DNA of 64,000 nt, from the NCBI GenBank assembly GCA_046518185.1, contig JBKGRZ010000011.1, positions 22,745-86,744 of the forward strand, in the 5' to 3' direction. The notes below the pieces were generated by a model that did not search any database, was not told the DNA's origin, and saw only the letters and a list, made by a program, of their open reading frames with translations. This document shows positions 48,977 through 57,348 of this stretch, piece after piece. The stretch's first letter is position 1. Every line of letters begins with the position of its first letter. Position numbers and translations under genes: made by a program. Source of the stretch: Scandinavium vulneris_A. Its GTDB lineage: Bacteria; Pseudomonadota; Gammaproteobacteria; Enterobacterales; Enterobacteriaceae.

Positions 48977-50613
48977 CGCCAGGAGAAATTCGGCGCCTGT
49001 ATTTTATCATCCGCACCTTTTTGAGTTACGGGCTTGATGAGCTCATTCCCAAAATGCGTATCACGCTGCCGCTTCGACTCTGGCGGCGGATGCTGTTCTG
49101 GATGCCCAACCGCCATAAAGATTTACCGTTAGGCGATCGCCTGCGCCTTGCCTTGCAGGAGCTCGGCCCGGTCTGGATCAAGTTTGGCCAGATGCTGTCC
49201 ACCCGCCGTGACCTTTTCCCCCCTCAAATCGCCGATCAGCTGGCTATGCTGCAGGACCGCGTCGCCCCGTTTGATGGGAAGCTTGCGAAGCAGCAAATTG
49301 AAAAATCGATGGGGGATATTCCCGTTGAGAGCTGGTTCGACGATTTTGACATTCAGCCGCTGGCCTCGGCGTCTATTGCTCAGGTGCACACCGCCCGTCT
49401 GAAAGAGAACGGCAAAGAGGTGGTCATCAAGGTGATTCGCCCGGATATCCTGCCGATCATTAAAGCGGACATGAAGCTGATTTACCGTCTTGCGCGCTGG
49501 GTGCCGCGTTTGCTGCCCGACGGTCGCCGTCTGCGTCCGCAGGAAGTGGTAAAAGAGTATGAAAAAACGCTGCTTGATGAGCTGAATTTGCTGCGTGAAG
49601 CGGCCAACGCCATTCAGCTGCGCCGCAATTTTGAAGACAGCCCGATGCTCTATGTGCCGGAAGTCTATTCCGACTATTGTCGCGAAGACATGCTGGTGAT
49701 GGAGCGTATTTACGGCATTCCGGTGTCGGATGTTGAAACTCTGGAAAAACAGAATACCAACATGAAACTGCTGGCCGAACGCGGCGTGCAGGTGTTCTTC
49801 ACGCAGGTGTTCCGCGACAGCTTCTTCCATGCCGACATGCACCCGGGCAATATCTTCGTTAGCTACGAGCACCCGGAGGACCCGCAGTATATCGGCATCG
49901 ACTGCGGCATTGTGGGCTCGCTGAATAAGGAAGATAAGCGCTATCTGGCGGAAAACTTTATCGCTTTCTTTAACCGCGATTACCGCAAAGTGGCTGAACT
50001 GCATGTGGATTCCGGCTGGGTGCCGCCCGATACCAACGTGGAAGAGTTTGAATTTGCTATCCGCACGGTCTGCGAGCCCATCTTCGAGAAGCCGCTGGCA
50101 GAGATCTCATTTGGTCACGTGCTGTTGAATCTGTTTAACACCGCGCGCCGCTTTAATATGGAAGTGCAGCCGCAACTGGTTTTACTTCAGAAAACATTAC
50201 TTTACGTTGAGGGGGTAGGCCGCCAGCTCTATCCTCAGTTAGACTTATGGAAGACAGCGAAACCTTTCCTTGAATCATGGCTCAAAGATCAGGTAGGTAT
50301 TCCGGCGCTGATTCGGGCGTTTAAAGAAAAAGCGCCGTTCTGGATCGAAAAAATGCCGGAAATGCCGGAACTGATTTACGACAGTTTGCGCCAGGGCAAA
50401 AGTATTCAGCGAAGCATTGATAAAATCGCCCGCGAGATGGGAACCAACCATGTCCGACAAGGGCAATCCCGCTATCTGTTTGGCGTGGGTGCCGTGTTGA
50501 TGTTGAGTGGAACCTTGCTATTGATAACCCGCCCAGATTTAGGGCTGCATCCCGTAGGTTTGATGGGGGCAGGGGTTGTTGCTTGGTTGATTGGCTGGTT
50601 TAAAGGCCGCTGA
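48973..50613 (+). CDS. ubiB: Protein-kinase-like ubiquinone factor UbiB
   Basis: UbiB is an atypical ABC1/ADCK kinase-like ATPase needed for ubiquinone synthesis. The 546-residue length equals E. coli. The KxGQ motif (KFGQMLSTRRDLFPP), the Ala-rich nucleotide-binding loop PLASASIAQVH, the ExD motif (ANAIQLRRNFED region) and HADMHPGNIF with the catalytic Asp are visible. Two C-terminal membrane helices (LFGVGAVLMLSGTLLLI and LMGAGVVAWLIGW) anchor it. Coupled to ubiJ. Confidence 0.97.
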   Translation: MTPGEIRRLYFIIRTFLSYGLDELIPKMRITLPLRLWRRMLFWMPNRHKDLPLGDRLRLALQELGPVWIKFGQMLSTRRDLFPPQIADQLAMLQDRVAPFDGKLAKQQIEKSMGDIPVESWFDDFDIQPLASASIAQVHTARLKENGKEVVIKVIRPDILPIIKADMKLIYRLARWVPRLLPDGRRLRPQEVVKEYEKTLLDELNLLREAANAIQLRRNFEDSPMLYVPEVYSDYCREDMLVMERIYGIPVSDVETLEKQNTNMKLLAERGVQVFFTQVFRDSFFHADMHPGNIFVSYEHPEDPQYIGIDCGIVGSLNKEDKRYLAENFIAFFNRDYRKVAELHVDSGWVPPDTNVEEFEFAIRTVCEPIFEKPLAEISFGHVLLNLFNTARRFNMEVQPQLVLLQKTLLYVEGVGRQLYPQLDLWKTAKPFLESWLKDQVGIPALIRAFKEKAPFWIEKMPEMPELIYDSLRQGKSIQRSIDKIAREMGTNHVRQGQSRYLFGVGAVLMLSGTLLLITRPDLGLHPVGLMGAGVVAWLIGWFKGR

Positions 50614-50634
50614 TTTTTGCATCATTCAGACGAA

Positions 50635-50653
50635 GGCGTGTAAGCTACACGCC
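50635..50653. other. Short palindrome in the ubiB-tatA gap
   Basis: GGCGTGTA and TACACGCC form an 8-bp stem with a three-base loop, 37 bases before the tatA start. There is no T-run. It may be a 3' end for ubiB or a leader hairpin of tatA. Confidence 0.5.
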
Positions 50654-50689
50654 AGTGGATCCATTATCATCTGACACAGAGGAACATGT

Positions 50690-50953
50690 ATGGGTGGTAT
50701 CAGTATTTGGCAGTTGTTGATTGTCGTCGTTATCGTGGTTCTGCTTTTCGGGACGAAAAAGCTGAGCTCATTGGGATCTGACCTGGGTGCGTCTATCAAG
50801 GGCTTTAAAAAAGCCATGGGTGATGAAGACGACAAACAGGAAAAGAAAGAACCTTCCGCTGAAGACGCTGATTTCCCTGCGAAATCGCTGTCTGAAAAGC
50901 CGGGTGATTCCAGCAAAGACGATGCAAAACGCCACGATAAAGAGCAGGTGTAA
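50690..50953 (+). CDS. tatA: Sec-independent protein translocase subunit TatA
   Basis: TatA forms the oligomeric pore-like ring of the twin-arginine translocase. The 87-residue protein starts MGGISIWQLLIVVVIVVLLFG (membrane helix), then the hinge GTKKL and amphipathic helix (LGSDLGASIKGFKKAM), followed by a charged tail. ATG 50690 follows AGAGG. The operon tatA-tatB-tatC follows with gaps of three and two bases. Confidence 0.98.
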   Translation: MGGISIWQLLIVVVIVVLLFGTKKLSSLGSDLGASIKGFKKAMGDEDDKQEKKEPSAEDADFPAKSLSEKPGDSSKDDAKRHDKEQV

Positions 50954-50956
50954 TTC

Positions 50957-51511
50957 GTGTTCGACATTGGTTTCAGTGAACTGATCCTGGTTTTCGTTAT
51001 TGGCCTGATTGTCCTCGGGCCAAAACGGCTGCCGGTGGCAGTGAAAACGGTGGCTGGCTGGATACGGGCGATCCGTTCGCTGGCAACCACCGTACAAAAC
51101 GAACTGGCTCAGGAGCTGAAGCTCCAGGAGTTTCAGGACAGCCTGAAGAAGGTGGAAAAGGCGAGTCTCGGCAACCTGTCGCCGGAGCTGAAGGAGTCGA
51201 TGGACGAGCTGCGTGAAGCGGCGGAATCCATGAAACGCTCTTATACCCAGGCCGATCCTGAACGCGCCAGCGATGAAGCCAACACCATCCATAACCCGGT
51301 GGTGAAGGGCAGCGAAGCGCAGCGCGAGGGCGTGACGCCGGTGACGCCTGAGCATCACGCCAGTGCGGAAGCTCAGGCACCCGACGTAACGGACGTGACG
51401 GAAGAACCCATCGAGCACGCCCCGGAAACCGACGTTTCTACAGCGAAAGTTACCGCGCCAACTGCCGCACCGGCTTCCTCCCCTTCCCCTGCAAACAGCG
51501 ATAAACCGTAA
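50957..51511 (+). CDS. tatB: Sec-independent protein translocase subunit TatB
   Basis: TatB works with TatC in the receptor complex for twin-arginine signal peptides. It has 184 residues, longer than E. coli (171) because of a Pro/Ala/Thr-rich C-terminal tail. The N-terminal helix is FSELILVFVIGLIVLGP, followed by the amphipathic helix KRLPVAVKTVAGWIRAIRS. The start is GTG 50957, as in E. coli. The stop is followed after two bases by the tatC ATG. Confidence 0.97.
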   Translation: MFDIGFSELILVFVIGLIVLGPKRLPVAVKTVAGWIRAIRSLATTVQNELAQELKLQEFQDSLKKVEKASLGNLSPELKESMDELREAAESMKRSYTQADPERASDEANTIHNPVVKGSEAQREGVTPVTPEHHASAEAQAPDVTDVTEEPIEHAPETDVSTAKVTAPTAAPASSPSPANSDKP

Positions 51512-51513
51512 TC

Positions 51514-52290
51514 ATGGGCGTAGAAGAGACTCAACCGCTGATCTCGCATTTGATTGAGCTGCGTAAGCGCCTAATCAATTGCATTATCGCGGTATTCGCA
51601 ATTTTTCTGGCGTTGGTGTATTTCGCCAACGACATTTACCAACTGGTGGCCTCGCCGCTGATCAAGCAGATGCCCGCTGGCGCAACGATGATTGCGACCG
51701 ATGTGGCATCGCCGTTTTTCACGCCGATTAAGCTGACCTTTATGGTCTCAGTGATCCTCTCGGCACCGGTTATCCTTTATCAAGTCTGGGCGTTCATTGC
51801 CCCGGCGCTATACAAACATGAGCGTCGTCTGGTGGTGCCGCTGCTGGTATCCAGTACGCTGCTGTTCTACATCGGCATGGCGTTTGCCTACTTTGTGGTG
51901 TTCCCGTTAGCGTTTGGCTTCCTGACCCATACCGCGCCGATTGGCGTGCAGGTATCGACGGACATCCGCAGTTATCTCGATTTCGTGATGGCTCTGTTTA
52001 TGGCCTTCGGCGTGTCGTTTGAAGTGCCGGTTGCCATCGTGCTGTTGTGCTGGGTAGGCGTGACAACTCCGGATGATCTGCGTAAGAAGCGCCCATACGT
52101 TCTGGTGGGAGCGTTCGTGGTCGGGATGCTGTTAACCCCGCCGGACGTGTTCTCACAAACGCTGCTCGCCATTCCAATGTATTGCCTGTTTGAAGTCGGG
52201 GTGTTCTTCGCCCGGTTCTATACCGGCAAACGGCTGTCGCGAGATGAAGACGCCGCAGCGGAAGAAGAAGCCGCCGGGAAAGAAGAATAA
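51514..52290 (+). CDS. tatC: Sec-independent protein translocase subunit TatC
   Basis: TatC is the six-helix receptor for twin-arginine signal peptides. It has 258 residues, equal to E. coli. The N terminus has ETQPLISHLIELRKRL with the Glu residues that contact the twin Arg, and the first cytoplasmic loop region F-x(2)-P is present. The C-terminal tail is highly acidic/Ala-rich (DEDAAAEEEAAGKEE). A short GC hairpin (52315-52332, CCGCCC/GGGCGG) separates it from tatD. Confidence 0.98.
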   Translation: MGVEETQPLISHLIELRKRLINCIIAVFAIFLALVYFANDIYQLVASPLIKQMPAGATMIATDVASPFFTPIKLTFMVSVILSAPVILYQVWAFIAPALYKHERRLVVPLLVSSTLLFYIGMAFAYFVVFPLAFGFLTHTAPIGVQVSTDIRSYLDFVMALFMAFGVSFEVPVAIVLLCWVGVTTPDDLRKKRPYVLVGAFVVGMLLTPPDVFSQTLLAIPMYCLFEVGVFFARFYTGKRLSRDEDAAAEEEAAGKEE

Positions 52291-52349
52291 TTAGTCGTTG
52301 AAAAGAATAAACAGCCGCCCGAAAGGGCGGTTGTCGTATGGGAGGCACC

Positions 52350-53132
52350 ATGTTTGATATTGGCGTTAATCTGACCAGTTCTCAGTTTTCCCGCGACCGT
52401 GATGAGGTTGTGGAACGCGCGTTTGCTACTGGGCTGAAAGGAATGCTGATAACCGGCACCAATCCGGAAGAGAGCGACGCGGCACAGCAGCTGACGCAGC
52501 GCTATAAAAACTGTTGGTCCACGGCGGGGGTCCATCCTCACGACAGCAGCCGGTGGACACCGGAAGTGGCTGACACTCTCCGTCGCCTGGCGCAGATGCC
52601 TGGCGTGGTCGCGGTGGGCGAATGTGGGCTCGACTTTAATCGCAATTTCTCCACCCCGCAGGAACAGGAAACCGCCTTCAGCGCGCAACTGGCATTGGCC
52701 GCTGAGTTGAAGATGCCCGTTTTCCTGCACTGTCGCGAGGCGCATGAACGCTTTATCGCATTGTTAACGCCGTGGCTCGATAAGCTGCCGGGTGCCGTGC
52801 TGCACTGTTTTACCGGCACGCGGGAAGAACTTCAGGAGTGCCTGGCGCACGGGCTGTATATCGGCATTACCGGATGGGTGTGCGATGAGCGTCGCGGGTT
52901 AGAGCTGCGCGACTTGCTGCCGTTTATTCCGGCGGAGCGCCTGCTGATCGAGACCGATGCGCCGTGGCTGCTGCCGCGCGATTTGTCACCCAAACCGTCT
53001 TCGCGGCGCAATGAACCGGCCCATTTACCTCACATTTTGCAGCGTATTGCGCACTGGCGTGGCGAAGACGTACAGGCGCTGTCAGACATGACCGACAGGA
53101 ATGTGAAAAAGGTGTTTGGGATAGATTTTTGA
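52350..53132 (+). CDS. tatD: 3'-5' DNase/RNase TatD
   Basis: TatD is a metal-dependent 3'-5' exonuclease of the TatD family, not a component of the Tat translocase. The 260-residue length equals E. coli. Metal-binding motifs are GVHPHD, GECGLDFNRNF, HCREAHERF and ETDAPWLLPR. The ATG 52350 (MFDIGVNLTSS) follows GGGAGG; a start at 52338 would add four residues. The gene is close behind tatC and convergent with rfaH, two bases apart. Confidence 0.96.
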   Translation: MFDIGVNLTSSQFSRDRDEVVERAFATGLKGMLITGTNPEESDAAQQLTQRYKNCWSTAGVHPHDSSRWTPEVADTLRRLAQMPGVVAVGECGLDFNRNFSTPQEQETAFSAQLALAAELKMPVFLHCREAHERFIALLTPWLDKLPGAVLHCFTGTREELQECLAHGLYIGITGWVCDERRGLELRDLLPFIPAERLLIETDAPWLLPRDLSPKPSSRRNEPAHLPHILQRIAHWRGEDVQALSDMTDRNVKKVFGIDF

Positions 53133-53134
53133 CG

Positions 53135-53623
53135 TCAGACTTTGCGGAAATCGGTGTTTTTCACACTCTGTAAAACCTGCTTGTTCAACAGATTCAGCAG
53201 CAGCATGGAACGAGCTTCGCCGTCGGGTTCGGTAAATATGGCCTGTAACCCTTCGAACGCCCCTTCGGTGATCACCACGTCATCGCCGGCATAGGGCGTG
53301 TCGGGATCGGTTATGCCTTCCGGGGTGTGGATAGAGAGCTGGTGAATCACGTTGGACGGCACCATCGCGGGCTGCATGCCAAAGCGGACGAAATGGCTGA
53401 CGCCGCGGGTGGCGTTAATGGTCGTGGTGTGAATAACCTCCGGGTCAAACTCCACGAACAGATAGTTGGGGAACAGCGGTTCATCCACGGTCGTGCGCTT
53501 GCCGCGGATGATTTTTTCCAGCGCAATAGTGGGCATCAGGCAATTCACCGCCTGGCGTTCAAGATGTTCCTGGGCACGCTGAAGTTGCCCACGTTTGCAG
53601 TACAGTAAATACCAGGCTTGCAT
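53135..53623 (-). CDS. rfaH: Transcription antiterminator RfaH
   Basis: RfaH is the NusG paralogue recruited at ops elements for LPS, capsule and other long operons; its C-terminal domain switches from alpha to beta fold. The 162-residue protein has the NGN core starting MQAWYLLYCKRGQLQRAQEHLERQ, the EPLFPNYLFVEFDP segment and the KOW domain with TEGAFEGLQAIFTEPDGEARSMLLLNLL. ATG 53623 is the family start; an ATG at 53656 adds 11 unrelated residues. No ops element is visible near this gene. Confidence 0.97.
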   Translation of the reverse strand: MQAWYLLYCKRGQLQRAQEHLERQAVNCLMPTIALEKIIRGKRTTVDEPLFPNYLFVEFDPEVIHTTTINATRGVSHFVRFGMQPAMVPSNVIHQLSIHTPEGITDPDTPYAGDDVVITEGAFEGLQAIFTEPDGEARSMLLLNLLNKQVLQSVKNTDFRKV

Positions 53624-53784
53624 AATGACTCTTTCTCTTAATTCTGATGAAAGCATAACAAAAGCCAGGCGTGATAGCGAAAGGCTTTGTGCCCGGGTAG
53701 GGCATCTCTACCTTCACCCTAATTTAACAAAATTACAGCATCCCGCGTCTGAAGGCCGTATAATGAGGCCCTTACGAAGAGACC

Positions 53785-55296
53785 ATGACTGACCCCATGA
53801 AATACCATGATTTGCGCGACTTTCTGACACAACTGGAACAACAGGGCGAGCTGAAACGCATCTCTCTGCCAGTCGACCCCCATCTGGAAATCACCGAGAT
53901 TGCCGATCGCACCCTGCGTGCGGGTGGCCCGGCGCTGCTGTTTGAAAATCCTAAAGGATTCGACATGCCGGTGTTGTGCAACCTGTTCGGCACGCCGAAG
54001 CGCGTGGCTATGGGGATGGGACAGGAAGACGTGAGCGCACTGCGTGACGTGGGGAAACTGCTGGCGTTCCTGAAAGAGCCGGAACCGCCAAAAGGGTTCC
54101 GCGATTTGTTTGATAAGCTGCCACAGTTCAAACAAGTGCTGAACATGCCGACCAAACGCCTGCGTGGCGCGCCGTGTCAGCAAAAAGTCACCCAGGGTGA
54201 TGACGTTGATTTGAACCGCATTCCGATCATGACCTGCTGGCCGGAAGATGCCGCCCCGCTGATCACCTGGGGTTTGACGGTGACGCGGGGTCCGCATAAA
54301 GAACGGCAGAATCTTGGTATTTATCGTCAGCAGCTTATAGGCAAAAACAAACTGATTATGCGTTGGCTGTCGCATCGCGGCGGCGCGCTTGATTTCCAGG
54401 AGTGGTGTGCGGCGCATCCGGGCGAACGTTTCCCGGTCTCCGTGGCGCTGGGCGCTGACCCGGCCACCATTCTTGCGGCGGTGACGCCGGTGCCTGATAC
54501 CCTGTCGGAGTATGCGTTTGCCGGGCTGTTGCGCGGCACCAAAACCGAAGTGGTTAAATGCTTGTCGAACGACCTCGAAGTGCCAGCCAGCGCGGAAATC
54601 GTGCTTGAAGGGTATATCGAAGCCGGCGAGATGGCACCGGAAGGGCCGTACGGCGATCACACCGGTTACTACAATGAAGTGGATAGCTTCCCGGTCTTTA
54701 CCGTCAGCCATGTGACCCAGCGTGAAGACGCGATTTATCATTCCACTTATACTGGCCGTCCACCAGATGAACCGGCGGTGCTGGGCGTGGCGCTGAACGA
54801 AGTGTTTGTGCCTATTCTGCAGAAGCAGTTCCCGGAAATTGTTGATTTTTATCTGCCGCCGGAAGGGTGTTCTTATCGCCTCGCCGTGGTGACGATGAAA
54901 AAGCAGTACGCCGGCCATGCCAAGCGGGTAATGATGGGCGTGTGGTCTTTCCTGCGCCAGTTTATGTACACCAAATTTGTGATTGTCTGCGATGACGACG
55001 TGAACGCCCGTGACTGGAACGACGTTATCTGGGCGATTACCACGCGTATGGATCCCGCCCGTGATACGGTGCTGGTCGAAAATACGCCGATAGATTATCT
55101 GGACTTCGCCTCGCCGGTTTCCGGTTTAGGCTCGAAAATGGGGCTGGATGCCACGAATAAATGGCCTGGCGAAACCCAACGTGAGTGGGGACGTCCAATC
55201 AAGAAAGATCCCGAAGTGACGGCGCGAGTTGACGCCATTTGGGATGAGCTGGCTATCTTTAATGACGAGAATAGACCCGACAGAGGGAGCGCATGA
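53785..55296 (+). CDS. ubiD: 3-octaprenyl-4-hydroxybenzoate decarboxylase
   Basis: UbiD uses prenylated FMN to decarboxylate 3-octaprenyl-4-hydroxybenzoate in ubiquinone synthesis. The product has 503 residues from ATG 53785, six more than E. coli; ATG 53797 (MKYHDLRDFL) is an alternative. The UbiD core has AGGPALLFENPKG, the cofactor-contacting PEDAAPLITWGLTVTRGPHKERQNLGIYRQQ and TYTGRPPDEPAVLGVALNEVFVP. Overlaps fre by four bases. The prFMN synthase gene (ubiX) is not in this window. Confidence 0.97.
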   Translation: MTDPMKYHDLRDFLTQLEQQGELKRISLPVDPHLEITEIADRTLRAGGPALLFENPKGFDMPVLCNLFGTPKRVAMGMGQEDVSALRDVGKLLAFLKEPEPPKGFRDLFDKLPQFKQVLNMPTKRLRGAPCQQKVTQGDDVDLNRIPIMTCWPEDAAPLITWGLTVTRGPHKERQNLGIYRQQLIGKNKLIMRWLSHRGGALDFQEWCAAHPGERFPVSVALGADPATILAAVTPVPDTLSEYAFAGLLRGTKTEVVKCLSNDLEVPASAEIVLEGYIEAGEMAPEGPYGDHTGYYNEVDSFPVFTVSHVTQREDAIYHSTYTGRPPDEPAVLGVALNEVFVPILQKQFPEIVDFYLPPEGCSYRLAVVTMKKQYAGHAKRVMMGVWSFLRQFMYTKFVIVCDDDVNARDWNDVIWAITTRMDPARDTVLVENTPIDYLDFASPVSGLGSKMGLDATNKWPGETQREWGRPIKKDPEVTARVDAIWDELAIFNDENRPDRGSA

Positions 55297-55994
55297 CAAC
55301 CTTAAGCTGTAAAGTCACTTCGGTAGATGCCATTACCGACACGGTATACCGCGTTCGTTTAGAACCGGAAGCGGCCTTTTCCTTCCGCGCGGGCCAGTAT
55401 CTGATGGTGGTAATGGACGAACGTGATAAGCGTCCGTTCTCTATGGCGTCCACGCCTGCCGAGCAGAACATTATTGAGCTGCATATCGGCGCGTCAGAGC
55501 TGAATCTGTACGCGATGGCGGTGATGGACCGAATTCTCAAAGAGCGTGAGGTTGTGGTTGATATCCCCCACGGCGAGGCATGGCTGCGCGACGATAACGA
55601 GCGCCCGCTGGTGCTGATTGCGGGTGGCACAGGCTTCTCGTACGTACGTTCTATTCTGCTCACCGCGCTGGCGCAAAACCCAAATCGTGATATCGCGATT
55701 TACTGGGGCGGGCGTGAAGAGAAGCATCTGTACGATTTATCAGAGCTGGAAGCGCTGTCGGTGAACCATCCGAATCTGCGCGTTGAACCTGTGGTTGAGC
55801 AGCCGGAAGAGGGCTGGCGTGGCCGGTCTGGCACCGTGTTAACGGCAGTATTGCAGGATTACGGCACGCTGGCGGAGCACGATATCTATATTGCTGGACG
55901 TTTTGAGATGGCGAAAATTGCCCGGGACCTGTTCTGCAATGAGCGGAATGCCCGTGAAGACCGCCTGTTCGGCGATGCGTTTTCGTTCATTTAA
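55293..55994 (+). CDS. fre: NAD(P)H-flavin reductase (Fre)
   Basis: Fre reduces free flavins, aiding ribonucleotide reductase activation and ferric reduction. The 233-residue length equals E. coli. It has the ferredoxin-NADP reductase fold: the flavin-binding RPFSMASTP (RxxS motif) and the NAD-binding GGTGFSYVRSILLTAL. Its ATG overlaps the ubiD stop, so it is co-translated. A hairpin right after its stop lacks T residues on this strand; the T-run is on the minus strand and ends the fadBA transcript. Confidence 0.97.
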   Translation: MTTLSCKVTSVDAITDTVYRVRLEPEAAFSFRAGQYLMVVMDERDKRPFSMASTPAEQNIIELHIGASELNLYAMAVMDRILKEREVVVDIPHGEAWLRDDNERPLVLIAGGTGFSYVRSILLTALAQNPNRDIAIYWGGREEKHLYDLSELEALSVNHPNLRVEPVVEQPEEGWRGRSGTVLTAVLQDYGTLAEHDIYIAGRFEMAKIARDLFCNERNAREDRLFGDAFSFI

Positions 55995-56026
55995 ATAAAA
56001 AACCCGCCCCTGACAGGCGGGAAAAA
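55993..56026 (-). terminator. fadBA terminator (minus strand)
   Basis: CCCGCC and GGCGGG form a 6-bp stem with a 7-base loop; on the minus strand it is followed by TTTTTTATTT. It lies 150 bases past the fadA stop, beyond the ERIC element, and overlaps the end of the convergent fre gene. Confidence 0.8.
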
Positions 56027-56048
56027 CGGCAACTAAATTCTCCCCTTC

Positions 56049-56156
56049 ATAATTCACGTTGCCTCTTTGTTGGCTGCCTTCGTTCACCCCGGTCACATAG
56101 TTATCTATGCTCCCGGGGATTCGCTCAGTTGCCGCCGCGATGCAGCGCGAATTATT
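56049..56156. repeat. ERIC element between fre and fadA
   Basis: It contains CACCCCGGTCACATAG, a short spacer and CTATGCTCCCGGGGATTCG plus TAATTCACGTTGC...GCAGCGCGAATTA outer arms. The core palindrome is the same family as at 40729-40833, and the outer arms make it more complete. It lies inside the fadBA 3' untranslated region between convergent genes. Confidence 0.88.
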
Positions 56157-56175
56157 TAGGGGTTTAATTCTTCGA

Positions 56176-57339
56176 TTAGACCCGTTCAATCACCGTCGCA
56201 ATACCCTGACCCAGACCGATACACATTGTCGCCAGACCGAACTGGGCGTCTTTGCGTTCCATCAGGTTAATAAGCGTGGTGGTGATACGTGCCCCGGAAC
56301 AGCCCAGCGGGTGACCGAGGGCGATCGCCCCGCCGTTGAGGTTGATCTTCTCGTCTATCTGCTCCATCAAACCCAGATCTTTAATGCACGGCAGGATCTG
56401 CGCGGCAAAGGCTTCATTCATCTCAAACAGGTCGATATCGCTGGCGGACAGCCCGGCTTTTTTCAGCGCCAGTTTTGACGCCGGAACCGGCCCATATCCC
56501 ATGATTGACGGATCGCAGCCCACCACCGCCATTGAACGCACGCGAGCACGGATCTTCAGACCCAGTTCACGTGCCCGGCTTTCGCTCATCACCAGCAGGG
56601 CAGCGGCACCGTCGGACAGTGCGGATGACGTTCCCGCCGTAACGGTGCCGGTCACCGGGTCAAACGCCGGACGCAGCGTAGACAGCGCTTCGACGGTAGT
56701 TTCCGGACGGATCACTTCGTCGTAGGTGAACTGCTTCAGCACGCCGTCAGCGTCGTGACCGCCGGTCGGGATGATTTCACTTTTAAACGCGCCGGACTGG
56801 GTTGCAGCCCAGGCGCGAGCGTGAGAGCGGGCAGCAAACGCATCCTGCATTTCACGACTGATACCGTGCAGGCGCGACAGCATTTCTGCGGTCAGGCCCA
56901 TCATTCCGGCCGCTTTCGCCACGTTACGGCTCATGCCCGGATGGAAATCCACGCCGTGGCTCATCGGCACGTGGCCCATGTGCTCCACGCCGCCCACCAG
57001 ACACGCCTGTGCGTCGCCGGTCATGATCATGCGAGCCGCGTCGTGCAGCGCCTGCATGGAAGAACCACACAGACGGTTGACGGTGACCGCCGGAACGGAG
57101 TGCGGAATTTCAGCCAGCAGTGACGCGTTTCGCGCAATGTTGAAGCCTTGCTCCAGCGTCTGCTGCACGCAGCCCCAGTAAATATCGTCCAACGCCGCAG
57201 GATCCAGCGCCGGGTTACGTGCCAGCAGGCTACGCATCAGATGAGCGGAGAGGTCTTCCGCCCGTACGTTACGGAATGCGCCGCCTTTTGAACGGCCCAT
57301 AGGGGTACGAATTGCATCGACAATGACAACCTGTTCCAT
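56176..57339 (-). CDS. fadA: 3-ketoacyl-CoA thiolase (beta-oxidation)
   Basis: FadA cleaves 3-ketoacyl-CoA to acetyl-CoA and a shortened acyl-CoA; it forms a heterotetramer with FadB. The 387-residue length equals E. coli. The nucleophile Cys-91 is in NRLCGSSMQ, the active-site His in GHPLGCSGAR, and the second Cys in MCIGLGQG. It lies nine bases downstream of fadB in one operon. The 3' untranslated region contains an ERIC element. Confidence 0.98.
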   Translation of the reverse strand: MEQVVIVDAIRTPMGRSKGGAFRNVRAEDLSAHLMRSLLARNPALDPAALDDIYWGCVQQTLEQGFNIARNASLLAEIPHSVPAVTVNRLCGSSMQALHDAARMIMTGDAQACLVGGVEHMGHVPMSHGVDFHPGMSRNVAKAAGMMGLTAEMLSRLHGISREMQDAFAARSHARAWAATQSGAFKSEIIPTGGHDADGVLKQFTYDEVIRPETTVEALSTLRPAFDPVTGTVTAGTSSALSDGAAALLVMSESRARELGLKIRARVRSMAVVGCDPSIMGYGPVPASKLALKKAGLSASDIDLFEMNEAFAAQILPCIKDLGLMEQIDEKINLNGGAIALGHPLGCSGARITTTLINLMERKDAQFGLATMCIGLGQGIATVIERV

Positions 57340-57348
57340 TGTGACTCC

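Noticed and set aside
53719..54918. A 399-codon minus-strand open frame inside ubiD
   Set aside because: It is antisense to the ubiD active-site region; basic His/Arg/Gln-rich composition and no ribosome-binding site.
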